Shown: positions 27,156 to 36,275 of the stretch, one piece after another | Layout of the letters: each line of letters begins with the position of its first letter | Position numbering within the stretch: position 1 is the stretch's first letter | NCBI RefSeq assembly: GCF_039954625.1 | Contig: NZ_CP157199.1 | Location: forward strand, 806,001 to 870,000 | DNA length: 64,000 nucleotides | Source of the DNA: Pontimicrobium sp. SW4 | GTDB lineage: Bacteria; Bacteroidota; Bacteroidia; Flavobacteriales; Flavobacteriaceae | Reading direction: 5' to 3' | Made by a program: the position numbers and the translations under genes | Notes under the pieces: generated by a model | What the model saw: the letters and a program-made list of their open reading frames with translations, nothing else | What the model was told of the DNA's origin: nothing | Databases searched by the model: none

Positions 27156-28164
27156 TGTAAGAAGTTATTTAAGATTGGGGATGTTCTTTTATTTTAAAAG
27201 AATATATGTACATGGTCTTGAAAATGTTCCAAAAGATAAGCCTGTTTTATTATTAGCAAACCATCAAAATGCACTCTTAGATGCTTTGTTAATAGCAACA
27301 AAGTGTGGTAGATTTTCTTTTTTTTTAACAAGGGCAGCGGTCTTTAAAAAAGCATTAGTTAGCAAGCTATTGAAGAGTTTGCAAATGCTTCCAGTATATA
27401 GAGTAAGAGATGGTTGGAGTAACATTTCAAATAATATTGCCATTTTTGAGAGTTGTTCTGAGATTTTAAACAATAATGAAGCTATTGTTATATTTCCTGA
27501 AGGGAGTCACAATTTAGCGCGTCGTGTTAGGCCATTAAGTAAAGGTTTCACTAGAATAGTATTCGATACTTTAGATAAATATCCAGATTTGGATTTGCAA
27601 CTTGTTCCTGTAGGTTTAAATTTTGTAAAAGCTACAAGCTTTCCTGATAGTGCAGCAATATATTTTGGCTCTCCTATTTCTGGCTCCTCGTTTATTACAG
27701 AAAATAGAAATCAAGATATTGTAAAGCTAAAGTCAAAAATTAAAGAAGAACTTTCTAAGTTGACTACCAATATTCCTGAAAAAAATTATGATTACATTTT
27801 AAACAAATTGGATGGGTTACAAGTGAATTATTTGAAACCAGATAAAGTCAACACTTGTATTCAATCTGATTTTGAAAAATACGATGAGAAACTAAAACCA
27901 TCAAATAATTTGTTGAAAAGAATTTTTAAATATTTATTAATCTTAAATATTCTAATCCCGTATTTTTTGTGGAGTTATGTATTTAAACCTAGAATAAAAG
28001 AACCAGAGTTTAAATCTACATTTAGATTTGCAATTGCTTTAACTCTGGTTCCATTATATCTATTAATAATAGCAGTTACATTATCAATAACTATTTCTCT
28101 ATCAATTGGTTTAAGTTATTTGTTTATAGTGTTAATTATTTCACTAATAACAGTTAAATTATAA
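27133..28164 (+). CDS. Lysophospholipid acyltransferase (PlsC-like)
   Basis: 343 residues. The acyltransferase motif H-x4-D is seen as 'NHQNALLDALL' (near residue 43) and the 'FPEGSHN' substrate motif near residue 120. The C-terminal 90 residues have two to three membrane helices. It probably acylates a lysophospholipid such as 1-acylglycerol 3-phosphate at the inner membrane. The start is a TTG lying 23 bases inside the BASS gene; the next ATG (residue 17) would cut into the domain, so TTG is preferred. Its 3' end overlaps the convergent M14 peptidase by 6 bases, with no room for a terminator. Confidence 0.87.
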   Translation: MKKLWLHSVRSYLRLGMFFYFKRIYVHGLENVPKDKPVLLLANHQNALLDALLIATKCGRFSFFLTRAAVFKKALVSKLLKSLQMLPVYRVRDGWSNISNNIAIFESCSEILNNNEAIVIFPEGSHNLARRVRPLSKGFTRIVFDTLDKYPDLDLQLVPVGLNFVKATSFPDSAAIYFGSPISGSSFITENRNQDIVKLKSKIKEELSKLTTNIPEKNYDYILNKLDGLQVNYLKPDKVNTCIQSDFEKYDEKLKPSNNLLKRIFKYLLILNILIPYFLWSYVFKPRIKEPEFKSTFRFAIALTLVPLYLLIIAVTLSITISLSIGLSYLFIVLIISLITVKL

Positions 28165-30666
28165 TTCTTCTCTAAAGAAAATAGCATTCATTAGTAATTT
28201 ATTTGTACCATACCAGAAAGCTCTAAAGTTTGTGTTGTCTGTAAAAGCAACTATCTTACCTCGTCCTAAACCTTTAATTTGCAATGGTACTGTACTGCCA
28301 ATGCTGTCTAAATTTTGCTTAGAAATATAACCACTCACAATAGGACGTTCTGTATATTGAATTGGATTATTATAACTATTCTTATCAGGTTTCATGAAAA
28401 TAGTTGTGTTTCTGAATAATGAAATTCTATCATTTTTATAACCAAAGTTTATTGGGTGTGAACGATCAGTAGTTGCCTCAAAAATTGCACCTCCAATTAC
28501 TTGAGCACCTCTAAAATCTCCACGCTGTTCAAAAGAAATATTCTTACCAACTAACTCCATTTTCTTAAAATCTAGTTTAGCTAATTCTTTTGATTTTAAC
28601 CAATTTAATGCACTTTTATAGGCAATTAATGTCCCTCCATTTTGCACCCATTCTTTTATTTTTTTAGAATCATTATCATCAAGTCTTCCGCTTGGTACAA
28701 TTATCGTATTATACCTACTTAAATTAGCACGACCTATGCTTTTGGTATCTAATTTTGTAACTGTAATGTCATAACGTGTATCAAATAAATGCCAGATTTC
28801 CCCAGCATCGTACGACGAGATTCCATCTCCAACTAGTATCGCTATTTTTGGTGCTGTTAAGGCTCTAAATTGATTACTTCCTAAATCAATTCCTTGCGTT
28901 AAACCAGTTCCAACAGCATTTATAGATACATGACTTTCTTTAGCAAGTTTTGTTAAGTAAACATGCAAATCTGTAGCACTTAATTTTTGATTTTGAACTG
29001 GAATCATAATCGTCCCATAATCATAATTTACACCACTCAAACTAAATGGTTGCATTCCAACTTTGGCTCGCAATCCGTCGTTAAGCACTTTGTTTAATAA
29101 TTTTGGTGTATAATATTCATGCCATTCCATTAGATAAGCATAATTGCTCATACCAGAAACGTTACCTGCTTTAAATTGTAAATCTTTGACCTCGTTTCCT
29201 GCATTATTAGTTGAAACACCTTCTGCATAGTCTACATTAAATGCAAGAGGAAAGGTCCAAGCCGAAATGTCATAAAATAGACTATCTTGAAATGTTGTTC
29301 GCTTTTCAAACATTGCATTTATTAAGCGAGTATTTTTTTGATTTTTGGGAACTATAAAACTATACCCTTTTTTAAAATGTTTTCCATTAGCAGAAAAATC
29401 TTGTTTTATTTCGTGGAATTTAATTTTATGTCGCTTAAGTATTTCTGCTAGATGATATGTTTTTGCAGCATCTTTTTCATCTCCAAATACAATAGCTTTA
29501 TTTCCTTCTTTAGATGCCTCTTTGCGAGCATTTTTAAAGAAATTATGTTGATATGTTAATATTTCTTCACGCATACTTTTTGCTGCAGCTAAAGTTGATA
29601 AGGCAGAAGTAAACTGGTTACGGATGGTGAATGGAAATGTCAAGATACCATTATCACTTTCTTGAATATGTCCACGAGAACTTGCTTGCTCAAATAAAAT
29701 TCCAATTCCTCCATTAATGTCAGGGAAAGTTGATCCTTTTCCATAATAGAAATCATCAAAACTCTCTTCAGTGTAATAAAAAGAGCCTATTTTATCTAAT
29801 GCTTTGGCATGGTAATTACCTATTTTTGCTGTTAGCTCTTGGTTTATTTTTGGTATGAGTGGATGGGTTCGTGACGGAATTCCAGGTTGAAAAAAGAAAG
29901 TTGAGTTTGTGCCCATTTCATGATGATCGGTTAAAATATTAGGATACCATTTATGAAAACTTTCAATTCTAGCACGAGATTCTGGTAGCTGTACTGGTAG
30001 CCAATCACGATTCATATCAAACCAATAATGATTGGTTCTGCCCCCAGGCCAAACTTCGCTATACTCTCTATCATTTGGATCTGGATTTAAGTTGATACTT
30101 TTATTAGTGTTTGTCCAATAAGCAAAACGTTGTAATCCATCTGGATTAAACGAAGGATCAAAAAGAATTACTGTGTTTTCTAATAAATCATTAATTTCAT
30201 TACCTTCTGCTGCGGCTAAATAATAAGCAACCAAAAGTCCAGCATTTGCACCACTCGGTTCATTTCCATGAATTGAAAACCCTTGGTAGACAACGATAGG
30301 TCTGTTGGTGTTAACATCATCATTTTCTGTCGCATTCATATGAGTTTTTTGAATGTTATCTATATTTTGATGGTTTTTAGGAGACGTTATAGTAAGAAGT
30401 AAAACTGGTCTATCTTCAAAAGTGCTTCCTCTGCTTTCAATGGTAATTCTATCAGAAGCATTTGCTAAAGCATACATGTATTGTGCTAACTTATCGTGCG
30501 TAATATGCCATTCTCCAACTTGATGACCAACAATGCTTTCTGGTGTCGGAATGTTTTGATTATAAGTTACATTTTGAGGAAGATAGTAAGACAAGTCAAC
30601 CGTGCTTTGTGTTTGTGCTTGTGCAAATGTGCTAAGAATAGCGCATAATAATAGTAGTTTTTTCAT
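28159..30666 (-). CDS. M14 family zinc carboxypeptidase, secreted
   Basis: 835 residues with signal peptide 'MKKLLLLCAILSTFAQAQ'. The peptidase M14 domain has the zinc motif H-x2-E at His133/Glu136 in 'GFSIHGNEPSGANAG', 'FDPSFNPDGLQRFAYWTN', 'MNRDWLPVQLPESRA' and 'TDHHEMG'. The C-terminal half (about 380-835) is a large beta-rich/glutamine-amidotransferase-like region ('KIAILVGDGISSYDAGEIWHLFDTRY') common in Bacteroidota M14 proteins. No T9SS tail and no lipobox, so it is probably periplasmic. Role: removal of amino acids from peptides. It is monocistronic. Confidence 0.92.
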   Translation of the reverse strand: MKKLLLLCAILSTFAQAQTQSTVDLSYYLPQNVTYNQNIPTPESIVGHQVGEWHITHDKLAQYMYALANASDRITIESRGSTFEDRPVLLLTITSPKNHQNIDNIQKTHMNATENDDVNTNRPIVVYQGFSIHGNEPSGANAGLLVAYYLAAAEGNEINDLLENTVILFDPSFNPDGLQRFAYWTNTNKSINLNPDPNDREYSEVWPGGRTNHYWFDMNRDWLPVQLPESRARIESFHKWYPNILTDHHEMGTNSTFFFQPGIPSRTHPLIPKINQELTAKIGNYHAKALDKIGSFYYTEESFDDFYYGKGSTFPDINGGIGILFEQASSRGHIQESDNGILTFPFTIRNQFTSALSTLAAAKSMREEILTYQHNFFKNARKEASKEGNKAIVFGDEKDAAKTYHLAEILKRHKIKFHEIKQDFSANGKHFKKGYSFIVPKNQKNTRLINAMFEKRTTFQDSLFYDISAWTFPLAFNVDYAEGVSTNNAGNEVKDLQFKAGNVSGMSNYAYLMEWHEYYTPKLLNKVLNDGLRAKVGMQPFSLSGVNYDYGTIMIPVQNQKLSATDLHVYLTKLAKESHVSINAVGTGLTQGIDLGSNQFRALTAPKIAILVGDGISSYDAGEIWHLFDTRYDITVTKLDTKSIGRANLSRYNTIIVPSGRLDDNDSKKIKEWVQNGGTLIAYKSALNWLKSKELAKLDFKKMELVGKNISFEQRGDFRGAQVIGGAIFEATTDRSHPINFGYKNDRISLFRNTTIFMKPDKNSYNNPIQYTERPIVSGYISKQNLDSIGSTVPLQIKGLGRGKIVAFTDNTNFRAFWYGTNKLLMNAIFFREEL

Positions 30667-30691
30667 TTGAAATGTTTGTTAGGCTATAAAT

Positions 30692-30724
30692 ATAAAAAAA
30701 ACCGTTACTTAAGTAACGGTTTAA
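30692..30724 (-). terminator. Rho-independent terminator (minus strand)
   Basis: A perfect 24-base palindrome at 30699-30722 (AAACCGTTACTT and its complement), with a T run on the minus strand (A run at 30694-30700 as printed). It ends the PUR protein gene. Confidence 0.82.
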
Positions 30725-30747
30725 AATATTTTAATGTTTATATATAA

Positions 30748-31125
30748 TTAAATATCTTCAAAGTTAACATCAGTGAAGCTCTCAGGAGAGGTTGGTATTT
30801 CATCATCACTGTTGTTATACTCTTCTTTTTTATAATCTTTTTGATGACGCTCGCTAATTACTTCTTCACCTTTTTCATCGATAACATAATCAGTCATTTC
30901 TCTTAAAATATCATTAAACTCAGCAAAATCCTCCTTGTACAAATAAATTTTATGCTTTTTGTAATGAAAAGAGCCATCATCATTAGTGAATTTTTTACTC
31001 TCCGTAATTGTAAGATAATAATCACCAGCTTTTGTAGCTCTTACATCAAAAAAGTAAGTACGACGTCCTGCTCTTAAAACTTTTGAAAATATTTCCTCTT
31101 TCTCCATCATATCATTATTACTCAT
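30748..31125 (-). CDS. PUR family DNA/RNA-binding protein (DUF3276)
   Basis: 125 residues. 'EEIFSKVLRAGRRTYFFDVRATKAGDYYLTITESKK' and 'HKIYLYKEDFAEFNDILREMTDYVI' match DUF3276, the bacterial PUR-alpha-like domain, a small protein that binds single-stranded nucleic acid. The C-terminus is acidic and disordered. Nearly all Bacteroidota have one copy; its target is not known. Monocistronic, with its own terminator at 30692. Confidence 0.92.
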   Translation of the reverse strand: MSNNDMMEKEEIFSKVLRAGRRTYFFDVRATKAGDYYLTITESKKFTNDDGSFHYKKHKIYLYKEDFAEFNDILREMTDYVIDEKGEEVISERHQKDYKKEEYNNSDDEIPTSPESFTDVNFEDI

Positions 31126-31248
31126 GGTAGCGTTGTTATTTTAATTAGTGACTCAAAAATCTAAAAAAAATATATAGCAACCAACTAATTAACACATTTC
31201 TTTTTGCTTATTTCATTTTATGAATAAAAGCTGCTAAAAAGAAAGAAG

Positions 31249-33012
31249 TTAATTATTGTCTTCGATAGTTTCCGATAATTGTTTTAAATAAAGCTCTTTG
31301 TAATAACCATCAATGTTAATCAGATCATCGTGAGAGCCTTGTTGGATTATTTTACCTTCATCAAGAACTATAATCTGATTTGCGTTTTTGGCAGAAGAAA
31401 TTCTATGACTAACAATAATGGTTGTTTTTCCTTTAGAAATGCTATTTAAATTGTTTAAGATTTGTTCTTCTGTCTCAGTATCTACAGCAGAAAGACAGTC
31501 GTCAAGTAATAATATTTTTGGATTTTTTATAATTGCTCTAGCAATAGAAACACGTTGCTTTTGACCTCCAGAAAGCGTAATGCCTCGTTCACCTAAAACG
31601 GTTTCATACCCTTTATTAAAAGCCTTAATGTTTTTATGTACAACAGCATTTCTTGCTGCTTTTATAACATCTTCATCTGTTGCGTCTACTGAACCAAATT
31701 TTATATTATTTTTTATTGAATCGGAAAAAAGAAATGCATCTTGAGGTACAAATCCTATACTGTTTCTTAAACTGGTTAAGTTAACATTTTCAATTGGTGT
31801 TCCATCAATTTCTATAATGCCACTGTTTACATCATAAAGTCTACCAATTAAATCTAGAATGGTTGATTTTCCTGACCCTGTTTTGCCAATTACTGCAAGT
31901 GTTTCACCGCTATTTATCTTAAAACTGAGTCCTTTTAATGCTTCAATGTTCGTGTCGGTATATGTAAAATGCACATCTTTAAATTCTATTGTGCCATATA
32001 TATTGGTTAGTGTGCTTACGGTATTTTTAATTTCAGGTTTTTCATTTAAAAACTCATTTATTCGTTTTTGAGACGCTTCGGCTTGTTGAACAATTGAGGT
32101 TACCCAACCTAAAGTAGCTACTGGCCATGTAAGCATATTTACGTAAATAATAAATTCTGCAATAACTCCTATACTTTCAATTTCTCCATTAATGTATTGA
32201 AGGCCTCCAATATAAATAACTAAAATATTGCTTACACCAATAAGTAAAATCATTAGAGGGAAAAACAAAGCCTGAACTTTGGTAAGATCAATTTGTTTCT
32301 GCCTATTTTCTGTAGATAAAACTTCAAAATTGTCATTGGTAATTGGCTCGATTCCATAAGCTTTAATAACAGATATTCCGCTAAAAGATTCTTGCGTAAA
32401 TGTTGATAATTTTGAAAGGTACTCTTGTACAATTGTACTACGCTTATGTATTTCTTTACTTAAAAAATAAATGATTAACGATAGTATTGGAAGCGGAATT
32501 ATGGTATACATAGTTAGCTTTGGAGACTGATTGTACATATAAAAAAATGCAACCACGAAAAGTGTAATCATATTTAAGGAATACATAATAGCTGGTCCTG
32601 CATACATTCGTACTCTGCTCACATCTTCAGTAATACGATTCATTAAATCTCCAGTGCGATTACTTTTGTAAAAATTTAATGATAGACGTTGATATTGTTG
32701 ATAGATTTCATTTTTTAAATCATACTCAATATATCTTGACACATTAATTATGGTTTGTCTCATTAAAAAGGTTAGAGCACCAGCAACTAATGCAGCAACG
32801 ATTAAATAAAGAATCGTTAACATTAATTCTTTTTTAAAAACATCGTCCGCAATAGCTCCATTTAACCTATTTGATATAACATCAATGGCACTCCCAATTA
32901 AACGAGGTGTAAAAAGCTTAAATATTATGGCGCTAATAGTAATTATTACACCAAATAAAAGTTTGTATTTATACTTTAAAAAATATTTATTAAGATGTTG
33001 TAATTCTTTCAT
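31249..33012 (-). CDS. ABC transporter, fused permease and ATPase (MsbA/MdlB type)
   Basis: 587 residues. Six membrane helices (about 20-320) form an exporter-type permease, then the ATPase with Walker A 'GKTGSGKST', Q-loop 'VPQDAFLFSDSI', signature 'LSGGQKQR', Walker B 'ILLLDDCLSAVD' and switch His ('IVSHRI'). It is a half-transporter that dimerises to export lipids, peptides or drugs. The Walker B is followed by Asp rather than the usual catalytic Glu ('DDC'), seen in some exporters. No neighbour indicates a substrate. It is transcribed away from the leucine dehydrogenase gene. Confidence 0.92.
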   Translation of the reverse strand: MKELQHLNKYFLKYKYKLLFGVIITISAIIFKLFTPRLIGSAIDVISNRLNGAIADDVFKKELMLTILYLIVAALVAGALTFLMRQTIINVSRYIEYDLKNEIYQQYQRLSLNFYKSNRTGDLMNRITEDVSRVRMYAGPAIMYSLNMITLFVVAFFYMYNQSPKLTMYTIIPLPILSLIIYFLSKEIHKRSTIVQEYLSKLSTFTQESFSGISVIKAYGIEPITNDNFEVLSTENRQKQIDLTKVQALFFPLMILLIGVSNILVIYIGGLQYINGEIESIGVIAEFIIYVNMLTWPVATLGWVTSIVQQAEASQKRINEFLNEKPEIKNTVSTLTNIYGTIEFKDVHFTYTDTNIEALKGLSFKINSGETLAVIGKTGSGKSTILDLIGRLYDVNSGIIEIDGTPIENVNLTSLRNSIGFVPQDAFLFSDSIKNNIKFGSVDATDEDVIKAARNAVVHKNIKAFNKGYETVLGERGITLSGGQKQRVSIARAIIKNPKILLLDDCLSAVDTETEEQILNNLNSISKGKTTIIVSHRISSAKNANQIIVLDEGKIIQQGSHDDLINIDGYYKELYLKQLSETIEDNN

Positions 33013-33066
33013 TTATAAATTTTCTCTATAAAAGTAATAATTAGTGATTTCTTGTTTTTAAACAGG

Positions 33067-33102
33067 TATTTTTGCTTAAAATGTAATATTAGATTATTTT
33101 TG
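33067..33102 (+). promoter_or_regulatory. Tandem -7 elements upstream of leucine dehydrogenase
   Basis: Two copies of TATTTTTG at 33067-33074 and 33095-33102, each followed by C. The TTTG of the first lies 20 bases before the second, so it can serve as the -33 element of the second. Confidence 0.65.
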
Positions 33103-33157
33103 CCTGCTGTTATTATTGATTTTATAATAATAACAATAAAATTTAAAAATAATATTA

Positions 33158-34261
33158 ATGATTTCAGACGTCATAAACCCCAAAGACATCAAAAAAGTTG
33201 ACCCTGTATTTGGACAACTTTCTTTTGACAACCACGAACAAGTCGTATTTTGTAATGACAAAGATACAGGTTTAAAAGCAATAATAGGAATACATAATAC
33301 GGTTTTAGGACCTGCACTCGGTGGCACAAGAATGTGGCAGTACAACAATGAGTGGGAAGCCTTAAACGATGTATTAAGACTTTCTAGGGGAATGACCTTT
33401 AAAGCTGCAATTACAGGGTTAAATCTTGGAGGGGGAAAAGCAGTTATTATTGGTGATGCTAAAACACAAAAAACACCCGAACTAATGAAAAAGTTTGGAG
33501 AGTTTGTACATTCTTTAAGCGGAAAATATATCACAGCTGAAGATGTTGGAATGGAAACTTCTGATATGGATTTAGTTAGAGAAGTAACACCTTACGTAAC
33601 AGGGATATCTGAAAGTAAAGGTGGTGCAGGAAACCCTTCACCTATAACGGCTTTTGGTGTTTTTATGGGAATGAAAGCCGCAGCTAAATTTAAATTTGGA
33701 ACAGACATATTAGAAGATAGAACTGTATTTGTACAAGGAATTGGTCATGTTGGTGAATCTTTAGTAGAACATTTAACAAATGAAGGAGCTAAAGTCGTTA
33801 TTGCCGATATTAATGAAGACCGTTTACAAGAAGTAAGCTCAAAATATGGAGCTACTATTTATACTGGTAATGATGTTTATAGTGAAGCTATGGACATTTA
33901 TGCGCCTTGCGCATTAGGAGCTACTGTAAATGACGATACTATTTACAAGCTAAAAGCTCAAGTAATTGCTGGAGCAGCAAATAACCAATTAGCTGTTGAG
34001 GATAAACATGGTGCTATTCTTCAGAAAAGAGGTATTGTTTATGCACCAGATTTTTTAATAAATGCAGGAGGGATTATTAATGTATATGCTGAATTAGAGA
34101 ATTATGGCAAAAAAGAGATTCTTAGAAAAACTGAAAATATTTATAATACAACACTTCAAATATTAGAGAAAGCAAAAGACAGTAGTATTACTACTAATCA
34201 GGCTGCTTTGGATATTGCAAGAGAAAGGATTGCTACAAGAAAAAAAGAAACTTCAAAATAG
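33158..34261 (+). CDS. Leucine dehydrogenase (Glu/Leu/Phe/Val dehydrogenase)
   Basis: 367 residues, the usual length for leucine dehydrogenase. The glycine-rich active-site region 'LNLGGGKAVIIGD' holds the catalytic lysine, 'LGGTRMWQYNNEWEALNDVLRLSRGMTFKAA' precedes it, and the Rossmann motif 'VFVQGIGHVGESLVEHL' binds NAD. It interconverts branched-chain amino acids and their 2-oxo acids with ammonia, in the cytoplasm. Flavobacteria use it in branched-chain amino-acid breakdown and for iso-fatty-acid primers. Tandem promoter elements precede it. A 28-bp palindrome follows at 34293. Confidence 0.92.
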   Translation: MISDVINPKDIKKVDPVFGQLSFDNHEQVVFCNDKDTGLKAIIGIHNTVLGPALGGTRMWQYNNEWEALNDVLRLSRGMTFKAAITGLNLGGGKAVIIGDAKTQKTPELMKKFGEFVHSLSGKYITAEDVGMETSDMDLVREVTPYVTGISESKGGAGNPSPITAFGVFMGMKAAAKFKFGTDILEDRTVFVQGIGHVGESLVEHLTNEGAKVVIADINEDRLQEVSSKYGATIYTGNDVYSEAMDIYAPCALGATVNDDTIYKLKAQVIAGAANNQLAVEDKHGAILQKRGIVYAPDFLINAGGIINVYAELENYGKKEILRKTENIYNTTLQILEKAKDSSITTNQAALDIARERIATRKKETSK

Positions 34262-34283
34262 AACCTTCTTTTTAAAATAATAC

Positions 34284-34291
34284 TATTTTTG
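34284..34291 (+). promoter_or_regulatory. Bacteroidota -7 element for nusB
   Basis: TATTTTTG, perfect match, 78 bases before the nusB ATG. The predicted RNA start falls inside the palindrome at 34293-34320. Confidence 0.6.
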
Positions 34292-34292
34292 C

Positions 34293-34320
34293 GAGGCAAA
34301 AGATAATTATCTTTTGCCTC
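34293..34320. repeat. 28-bp perfect palindrome in the nusB leader
   Basis: GAGGCAAAAGATAA followed directly by its exact reverse complement. It begins two bases after the nusB -7 element and lacks a T run after it, so it is not a standard terminator. It could be an operator or a 5' mRNA hairpin. Confidence 0.8.
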
Positions 34321-34369
34321 CTTAATTTTAAAACAAAATAATTCTTTAGAATTAAAAAAGTTCTTTAAT

Positions 34370-35314
34370 ATGCTTAATAGAAGACATGTTCGTATAAAAG
34401 TAATGCAAGTGATATATGCATTTCGAGGTAATGAAAGTGATGATTTAAAAATAAACCAAAGGTTTTTAAACCAAAGTATGGAAAATATGTACAACTTATA
34501 TCTTTTAATCCTTTCTTTATTAATTGAGATACAAGCAAAAGCAGAAGACCACCTTACTAAATCTCAAAAAAAACATTTAGCTACAGCAGAGGAGAAAAAC
34601 CCTAGTAGAAAGTTTATTAATAATGAATTACTACTTTTATTAAAAGAGAATACTTTATTAAAAGAAACGCTTGAAACTAGAAAAGTTGATAATTGGAAGT
34701 TGGATAGCGAATACGTTGATGTAATTTTCAAATCACTTTCTAAAAGTGATTTGTATAAAGACTATATGGCAACAAAAACATCAACTTTTAAAGAAGATAA
34801 GTCGTTTATAATTGATGTTTTTAAAGAAATTATTGCACCAAACGAGAAGCTATATAATTATTTGGAAGATAAAAATATTACTTGGTTAGATGATTTACCA
34901 GTAATTAATACAACAATAGTTAAGTTACTTAGAAAGACAAATCCGCAAATTTCTCAAAGTCATTTCCTTCCAAAACTGGTTAAAGACCATGAAGATAAAG
35001 AGTTTGCAAACGATTTATTAAATAAAACTATTTTAAACTTGTCATCGTTAAGCAAAGAGATTGAAGGGAGAACAGCCAATTGGGATAAAGACAGAATAGC
35101 AAATATTGATTTTGTATTACTACAAATGGCTATTTGCGAGTTTCAAAAATTTCCATCCATACCAATTAAAGTTACAATTAATGAATATTTAGAGATTGCA
35201 AAGGAATATTCTACACCAAAAAGTAGTGTGTTTATAAATGGAATTTTGGATAAATTAGTAAAGGAATATAGTGATAAAGGAACGTTAAATAAAGTAGGTA
35301 GAGGACTCATTTAA
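34370..35314 (+). CDS. nusB: Transcription antitermination factor NusB
   Basis: 314 residues, about twice the length of E. coli NusB because of a long N-terminal extension common in Bacteroidota. The start 'MLNRRHVRIKVMQVIYAF' is the RNA-binding arginine-rich N-terminus, and the C-terminal part (about 190-300) has the helical NusB core with 'IDFVLLQMAICEFQKFPSIPIKVTINEYLEIAKEYSTPKSSVFINGILDKL'. NusB binds boxA RNA with NusE to stop premature termination in rRNA operons. It heads the gene order nusB - DUF1573 - yajC found across flavobacteria. A promoter with a palindrome lies in its leader. Confidence 0.93.
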   Translation: MLNRRHVRIKVMQVIYAFRGNESDDLKINQRFLNQSMENMYNLYLLILSLLIEIQAKAEDHLTKSQKKHLATAEEKNPSRKFINNELLLLLKENTLLKETLETRKVDNWKLDSEYVDVIFKSLSKSDLYKDYMATKTSTFKEDKSFIIDVFKEIIAPNEKLYNYLEDKNITWLDDLPVINTTIVKLLRKTNPQISQSHFLPKLVKDHEDKEFANDLLNKTILNLSSLSKEIEGRTANWDKDRIANIDFVLLQMAICEFQKFPSIPIKVTINEYLEIAKEYSTPKSSVFINGILDKLVKEYSDKGTLNKVGRGLI

Positions 35315-35406
35315 TTAAAATTTATTACATTTATGCCCGAAATAACCTATAAAACAAATAAATAACCCAAATGTTTATCTTGAATAGACAATTAAAAATG
35401 AAAATT

Positions 35407-35943
35407 ATGAAAAAAATAATTTTAAGTTTAAGTGCCTTGTGTATGGTTGCATTTACATCTTGTAAGGAAGATGCAACAAGTAAAATTAAAGCAGAAAACG
35501 TAACACAAGCAGCTGAAAGAGATGCTGTAGTTGGAGATTTTCCAATATTAACTTTCGATAAGAAAGAACACGATTTTGGTGAAATTGAAAATGGAACTCC
35601 AGTAGAAACGGTATTTAATTATACTAATACAGGTAAAGCACCATTAGTAATTACTGATATTAAGAGTACTTGTGGTTGTACAGTTCCTCAAGATTGGAGT
35701 AAAGAGCCATTAGCACCAGGGGCTTCTGCAAAGTTCACTGTTCAGTTTAATGGAAAAGGTTCACCAGGAAGTAGTACTTCAAAAACAGTTACTGTAACTG
35801 CTAATACTGAAAGTGGTACAGAAGCTGTAAAAATTAAGGCTTTTATTAAAGGAGGACCTGCTGCAAATGGATTACCTAGTGTAGCTACTACTCAGGTAAA
35901 ATCTAGTACACAACCAGGTCACGAAGGACATAACCACGATTAA
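35407..35943 (+). CDS. DUF1573 domain lipoprotein
   Basis: From the ATG at 35407 the protein starts 'MKKIILSLSALCMVAFTSC', a clear lipoprotein signal with the lipid-bearing Cys19; ATGs at 35398 and 35371 are alternative starts. The DUF1573 domain (about 50-145) shows 'ITFDKKEHDFG'-like 'LTFDKKEHDFGEIENG' and 'VITDIKSTCGCTVPQDWSKEPLAPGASAKFTVQFN', an Ig-like fold with a C-G-C motif. The His-rich tail 'HEGHNHD' could bind metal. Function of DUF1573 is unknown; it is nearly always next to nusB and yajC in this family of bacteria. Confidence 0.88.
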   Translation: MKKIILSLSALCMVAFTSCKEDATSKIKAENVTQAAERDAVVGDFPILTFDKKEHDFGEIENGTPVETVFNYTNTGKAPLVITDIKSTCGCTVPQDWSKEPLAPGASAKFTVQFNGKGSPGSSTSKTVTVTANTESGTEAVKIKAFIKGGPAANGLPSVATTQVKSSTQPGHEGHNHD

Positions 35944-35953
35944 TTTATATTAA

Positions 35954-36239
35954 ATGGATGGATTAGGGCAATTTGCACCTTTTATACTCATGTTTGCTGT
36001 TGTGTATTTCTTTATGATTGCACCACAGATGAAACGTGCTAAACAAGAAAAAAAAGTTTGCTGCAGACCTTAAACGAGGAGATAGAGTCATTACCAAAAG
36101 CGGTATGCACGGTAAAGTTATAGAACTAAACGATAAGGATGGTTCTTGCATTATAGAAACCTCGGCAGGGAAAATAAAATTTGAACGTTCGGCCATTTCC
36201 ATGGAAATGAGTAGGAAGCTCAATGTACCAGCAAAATAA
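35954..36239 (+). pseudogene. yajC: Preprotein translocase subunit YajC, +1 frameshift in an A8 tract
   Basis: Frame 1 from the ATG at 35954 gives a membrane helix ('FAPFILMFAVVYFFMIAPQMKRAKQ') and then hits a run of eight A (36048-36055), after which it runs to a stop at about 36071. The second frame continues with the rest of YajC ('FAADLKRGDRVITKSGMHGKVIEL' read across the join) to a stop at 36239. Removing one A restores an intact protein of about 94 residues. The gene order nusB-DUF1573-yajC is conserved, so this is the real yajC. The extra A may be a sequencing error, a phase-variable tract or a real mutation; it cannot be decided from the sequence. YajC is an accessory Sec subunit. Confidence 0.85.
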
Positions 36240-36244
36240 TAAAT

Positions 36245-36273
36245 AAAAAGCAGCTCAACGAGCTGCTTTTTTT
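36245..36273. terminator. Bidirectional Rho-independent terminator
   Basis: Stem AAAAAGCAGCTC / GAGCTGCTTTTT with an AAC loop and T runs on both strands, between yajC and the convergent DUF1801 gene. Confidence 0.85.
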
Positions 36274-36275
36274 AT

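Noticed and set aside
36036-36239. A separate 67-residue protein starting at the GTG at 36036
   Set aside because: It is the second half of YajC. The GTG lies within the first frame of the same gene, and the A8 tract explains the split.
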